This document shows, one piece after another, positions 61,541 to 64,000 of a stretch of DNA of 64,000 bases (positions within the stretch are counted from its first letter, which is position 1; each line of letters starts with the position of its first letter). The translations under genes were made by a program, and so were the position numbers. This DNA comes from Paenibacillus sp. GP183 (GTDB lineage: Bacteria > Bacillota > Bacilli > Paenibacillales > NBRC-103111): positions 4,756,501 through 4,820,500 of the forward strand of contig NZ_FNSW01000001.1 of NCBI RefSeq assembly GCF_900104695.1, in the 5' to 3' direction. A model generated the notes under the pieces. The model did no database searches. It was not told the origin of the DNA and worked only from the letters and a program-made list of their open reading frames with translations.

Positions 61541-61620
61541 TGCTTATATCTTCACCGATACCATCACCTACGGCGATCTGACCGCAAAGGTTTAGCAGCG
61601 GAGCTAACTTGATATTCAAA
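61541..61620 (+). repeat. Diverged second right end of the inner IS1595 element
   Basis: 80 bp aligning without gaps to 60339-60418 with about seven mismatches. They cover the last codons of a transposase gene (..DTITYGDLTAKV-like) through the terminal repeat. It is the remnant of another, related IS copy. It forms the right boundary of the inserted unit. Confidence 0.9.
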
Positions 61621-62455
61621 ATTCTTTATTGAAAAAACGACGATTGAATCGATAGCAAAATTCATACAGATACGTCTGCAAATACTCAGAGCCTAGTCCG
61701 TGGTAGGTCCCTTCAACGAAAGCTTTTGCGTTGCTAATCACGGTGTGAAGCCATTTGAGGAATTCATCTTTGTCCTCTTTGTAATAGTTTTTGCTGATAT
61801 GCTGGTATCCCATTGTGCTCAGTTGCTTGTAAGAGACATGACCATCGGAAAGGATCGTTGAGCCTTTAGCAATGCACTCTTCAGCCACTCGATGTATTTC
61901 TTGAATGCTGACCTTTTCAATGACCTTCATTCGAAGATGCCTGGGTCTACCTTCTTCATCCGTGGACAGAGCAATAGCGACCTTTATTTTTCTTGTACCT
62001 CTGCCATCGGTTCCTGTCTTTTGACCGCCGAAATAAGCATCATCCATCACCACCAAGCCACTCAACTGATAGTTGGCATCTTGTGCTCTCATCGCTTCTC
62101 GAATTTTACGCAGTAAGCGTAACGCTGTTCTATAGTTGATTTCGAGAACATCGGATAGTGCAAGTGCGGACTTTCCTCTTTTGTCATGAACAACTAAGTA
62201 GATCGCCCAAAACCAGGTCAACAGAGGCAGCTTCGACTTATGCATGATGGTTCCCGCGGTTACGGAAGTTTGATGAGAACATTGCTGGCACTCGTACAAT
62301 CTTCGGTTTTGGATGAAGTAGTATTGTTCATGCTTACATCGTGGGCATTGAAAGCCATTTTTCCATTTCTGGGCCGAAAGAAAGGACTCACAATCTTCTT
62401 CGGTTCGAAATTCTTTTTGAAACTTAATTAATGACATTTCAACTGCTTTTGCCAT
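61616..62455 (-). pseudogene. IS1595-family transposase (outer element), C-terminus cut off
   Basis: The remaining frame has 279 codons; the intact product would have 296. N-terminal zinc ribbon CPRCKHEQYYFIQNRRLYECQQCSH, catalytic-core residues in GLVVMDDAYFGG, TILSDGHVSY and HTVISNAKAFVEGTYHG, ending now at FNRRFFNKEF by reading into the inner element's terminal repeat. The start ATG 62455 has GGAGTG 8 nt upstream. Only the last 18 residues were replaced, so residual activity cannot be excluded. Catalytic residues are intact. Confidence 0.88.
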
Positions 62456-62468
62456 CTTCCAATCACTC

Positions 62469-62511
62469 CGAACGTATGTTTGATATTTCCATTTTATCAC
62501 ACGTATGTTCG
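62469..62511 (-). promoter_or_regulatory. Paired LexA-box-like sites around the outer IS promoter
   Basis: CGAACGTATGTTTG (62469-62482) differs from GAAC-N4-GTTC by one base; CACACGTATGTTCG (62498-62511) differs by two. They bracket a 15-bp AT-rich segment with a probable -10 (TAAAAT on the minus strand), as in the inner element. Confidence 0.55.
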
Positions 62512-62615
62512 TATTAAAAGGTGTTCCTGAGCAGAGTGCATAGTCAGAACAAATGTTCTTATTGAGTTTAACAAATCCTGATAGAAATCTCAAATGGAAA
62601 TGAATAGAAACGACA

Positions 62616-62646
62616 AAAAGCCCGCTAACGGAGCTCAGCGGGCTTT
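62616..62646 (-). terminator. Terminator of the aminotransferase gene
   Basis: Stem AAAGCCCGCT / AGCGGGCTTT with a 10-nt loop. On the minus strand TTTTTG follows. It lies 14 nt after the stop codon. Confidence 0.92.
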
Positions 62647-62659
62647 GTCGATCATTGAA

Positions 62660-64000
62660 TTATTTGGCGGAAACGGTCTCGAGATCCTTGACACCCTGAT
62701 AAATCAGATCGAACAGCTCTTCGAGATTCTCCTCTTCAATACAGGAGAAAGCAATTCGCAAATCGGAGGTCCCCAGCGCGATGGTGCCGACACCGTATTT
62801 GTCCAACAGATGGGAGCGAAGCGTCTCCGCTTCAACCGTCTTCAACCTCAAGCACATGAAGTATCCGGAATTGAACGGATAGTAACCCCAGACATCATCA
62901 AATTTGCCGCTGTCAAGCAGCTCTTTGGTGCGGTTTGCGCGGCCCTTCATGATTTCATACTTCTCCTGCTTTTGTCCAGCAAAGTCGGGTGAATTCAAGG
63001 CATGCAGGACGAAGGTCTGGGAAGGATGCGGTCCGCTGGAAATGGTGGCGCGAATAATTCCCATCGTTTTTTGCTCCAAGGCGCTGAGCATAGCGTCGCT
63101 GCTGCCGGCATATGTGATGAAGCCGACACGAAAGCCCCAAACATATTCTTCCTTGGTAGCTCCGTCAACCTTAATGGCCAGCACACGCGGATGCAAGCCT
63201 GCCAATTGACTGAATATGGACTCATGCAGCGAGTTTTCAAAGAAAAGGCCGAAATAGGCGTCATCTGTCAATGCAACAACGTTGATTCCTGCTTCCGCAG
63301 CTTCCAAAATTGCAGCAACGATTTCTTTGGCCTCCTGAGCGTCCGGCGTATAGCCGGTTGGATTATTTGGAAAGTTTAGCACAACAATCGCTTTACCTTT
63401 GCTTTTTTGAGCGAATAGTGCCTCGCGCAGGCCTGTTGAATTAAATCGGTCCTCATCGTTAAACAACGGATAAGTGACTATTTGGGCACCGCGGCGGATT
63501 TCAAAGGTGAGCTCGTAATTTTCCCAATTTTTATCCGGGTAAATGACAGGGTCGCCTTCATCAGCGAAAAGGTCGGCAACGATGCTTAAACCGTGAGTCA
63601 ATGCATTCGTCACAAGCGGATTGCCGATATGTTTATCGGAGAGACCCGGATTTTCTTCAAGCATTTTGCGGCGCCAAGCTGATCTTAGCTCCGGTTTGCC
63701 CGCCGGAGGAGCATATTCATAAATATCTTTAGGCGCATAAGCGGACAAAGTATCTTGGATCACCTTCAGATGCATGGGCTGTCCGTCTTCCAAAGCGATG
63801 CCGATCGTAGCATTGTAAGCTTTGGCCTTAGCTTTGGCCTCAGCGGATTGGCTGAGGATTCCTTCCTTGGGGAAGTAAATCGATTTGCCCAGTGAAGAAA
63901 GCATCGCGTACACATGAGGATTTTCCCGTTCCAAGGTCTCGTTTAACTGTCTGGCCATAGGGTTCATTGTAAATTTCATTCCTTCCAAAAGTGGCTTCAT
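62660..64000 (-). CDS. Class I/II PLP-dependent aminotransferase
   Basis: At most 446 residues. Motifs: YEYAPPAGKPELRSAWRRKM, LVTNALTHGLSIVADLF, VVLNFPNNPTGYTPD, ALTDDAYFGLFF and, around the Schiff-base Lys, IKVDGATKEEYVWGFRVGF. The open frame reaches the window edge. ATG 63979 or ATG 63967 (MNPMARQLNETLERENPHVYAML) is a more likely start than 64000, since GGAAGG lies just before 63979. It transaminates an amino acid, perhaps aspartate or an aromatic one; the substrate is unresolved. Confidence 0.85.
   Translation of the reverse strand: MKPLLEGMKFTMNPMARQLNETLERENPHVYAMLSSLGKSIYFPKEGILSQSAEAKAKAKAYNATIGIALEDGQPMHLKVIQDTLSAYAPKDIYEYAPPAGKPELRSAWRRKMLEENPGLSDKHIGNPLVTNALTHGLSIVADLFADEGDPVIYPDKNWENYELTFEIRRGAQIVTYPLFNDEDRFNSTGLREALFAQKSKGKAIVVLNFPNNPTGYTPDAQEAKEIVAAILEAAEAGINVVALTDDAYFGLFFENSLHESIFSQLAGLHPRVLAIKVDGATKEEYVWGFRVGFITYAGSSDAMLSALEQKTMGIIRATISSGPHPSQTFVLHALNSPDFAGQKQEKYEIMKGRANRTKELLDSGKFDDVWGYYPFNSGYFMCLRLKTVEAETLRSHLLDKYGVGTIALGTSDLRIAFSCIEEENLEELFDLIYQGVKDLETVSAK

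Larger units (their letters stand above)
59398..61620 (+). mobile_element. IS1595-type transposon with passenger genes, inserted in the outer IS
   Basis: A 2,223-bp unit with matching ends TTTGTATATCAAGTT (left, 59398) and TTTGAATATCAAGTT (right end read on the minus strand, from 61620). It is flanked by an exact 8-bp duplication ATTCTTTA at 59390-59397 and 61621-61628. Inside: a complete IS (59398-60418) with transposase, about 1.1 kb of passenger DNA (truncated efflux gene, DHFR-like gene, small zinc-ribbon gene), and a second, diverged right end (61541-61620). The matching duplication shows that the outer right end, not the inner one, was used in the last transposition. Confidence 0.85.
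59304..62559. mobile_element. Outer IS1595-type element, interrupted by a second element
   Basis: The ends carry inverted repeats of about 24 bp with two mismatches, left 59305-59328 and right 62536-62559, each starting AGAACA and ending TGTTCTGACTATGCAC. TTCTTATT occurs at 59296-59303 and 62556-62563. It may be the 8-bp target duplication, although its right copy overlaps the repeat end by a few bases. Without the inserted unit at 59398-61620 (and one copy of its duplication) the element is about 1.02 kb, the normal IS1595 size. It carries the minus-strand transposase gene. Confidence 0.8.

Noticed and set aside
61332-61619. 95-codon minus-strand frame across the DHFR-IS junction
   Set aside because: It is out of frame with the zinc-ribbon reading, spans the IS remnant and has no ribosome site.
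62594-63379. Plus-strand frames opposite the aminotransferase
   Set aside because: Antisense shadows of the PLP enzyme; its motifs are clear on the minus strand.

Overview
The window looks like chromosomal DNA of a spore-forming, low-to-mid GC Bacillota, most probably Paenibacillus or a close relative. The evidence is the YesM/YesN-type two-component pair inside a sugar ABC operon, a YyaC sporulation protein, an SLH-domain surface protein, the Bacillus-type sdhCAB order, strong GGAGG ribosome sites with frequent GTG/TTG starts, and a ykkC-class riboswitch. This assignment is inference; no rRNA or marker gene is present.

Layout. 1-1.2 kb: end of an insertion sequence (DDE transposase, cut by the window edge). 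1.2-4.5 kb: a multidomain phosphorelay kinase behind a structured leader, then an OmpR-type regulator. 4.5-9 kb: LysR regulator divergent from sdhCAB. 9-12.4 kb: a 600-bp non-coding stretch with four phased palindromes, then a ykkC/guanidine-I-type riboswitch controlling an SsuABC-like importer. 12.5-16.8 kb: LacI regulator, CDF metal exporter, an ArsR-SRPBCC pair, a VOC protein and a small acidic protein. 17-25.3 kb: sugar ABC binding protein and permeases, YesM/YesN sensor-regulator and a cytoplasmic GH3 NagZ-type hexosaminidase, probably for uptake and cleavage of amino-sugar oligomers. 25.4-34.6 kb: AraC regulator/uxaC, FCD-GntR regulator/glcDF, a GH88 unsaturated uronyl hydrolase and a MATE exporter, giving a uronate and glycolate catabolic flavour. 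34.7-37.7 kb: TrpXYZ-like ABC importer with an attenuator-like leader. 38-45.7 kb: PHP phosphatase, LysR, CheX, SDR, small proteins, alpha/beta hydrolase, a sigma factor with a short membrane partner, a DEAD-box-type helicase with a GC-rich tail, and a membrane-anchored protein. 45.7-46 kb: tandem and inverted repeats. 46-49.4 kb: deoR-HAD-MFS-LysE operon. 49.6-58.3 kb: SLH protein, YyaC, phosphoesterase, HisC, PatB/MalY, MFS and a GAF-PAS-GGDEF cyclase. 58.3-59.2 kb: radical SAM protein of SPL type. 59.3-62.6 kb: nested IS1595-type elements. 62.6-64 kb: PLP aminotransferase.

The most unusual part is 59.3-62.6 kb. An IS1595-type element with its own passenger DNA is inserted into the 3' end of a second IS1595-type transposase gene. 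The inserted unit has matching ends and an exact 8-bp duplication, ATTCTTTA. Removing it by eye restores the C-terminal reading frame of the host transposase. It contains a full IS copy, the stump of an EmrB/QacA-like efflux gene, a dihydrofolate-reductase-like gene, a small zinc-ribbon gene and a second, diverged right end. In both IS elements the transposase promoter is bracketed by paired GAAC-N4-GTTC-like palindromes resembling the Bacillus LexA (SOS) box, and the outer element also has this palindrome in both terminal repeats. This suggests, but does not prove, damage-responsive transposition.

Other notable signals are the phased palindromes at 9.0-9.2 kb, an intrinsic terminator in the leader of the TrpX-like operon, hairpins that contain a stop codon at two unrelated loci, and the three-way-junction-like leader of the phosphorelay kinase.
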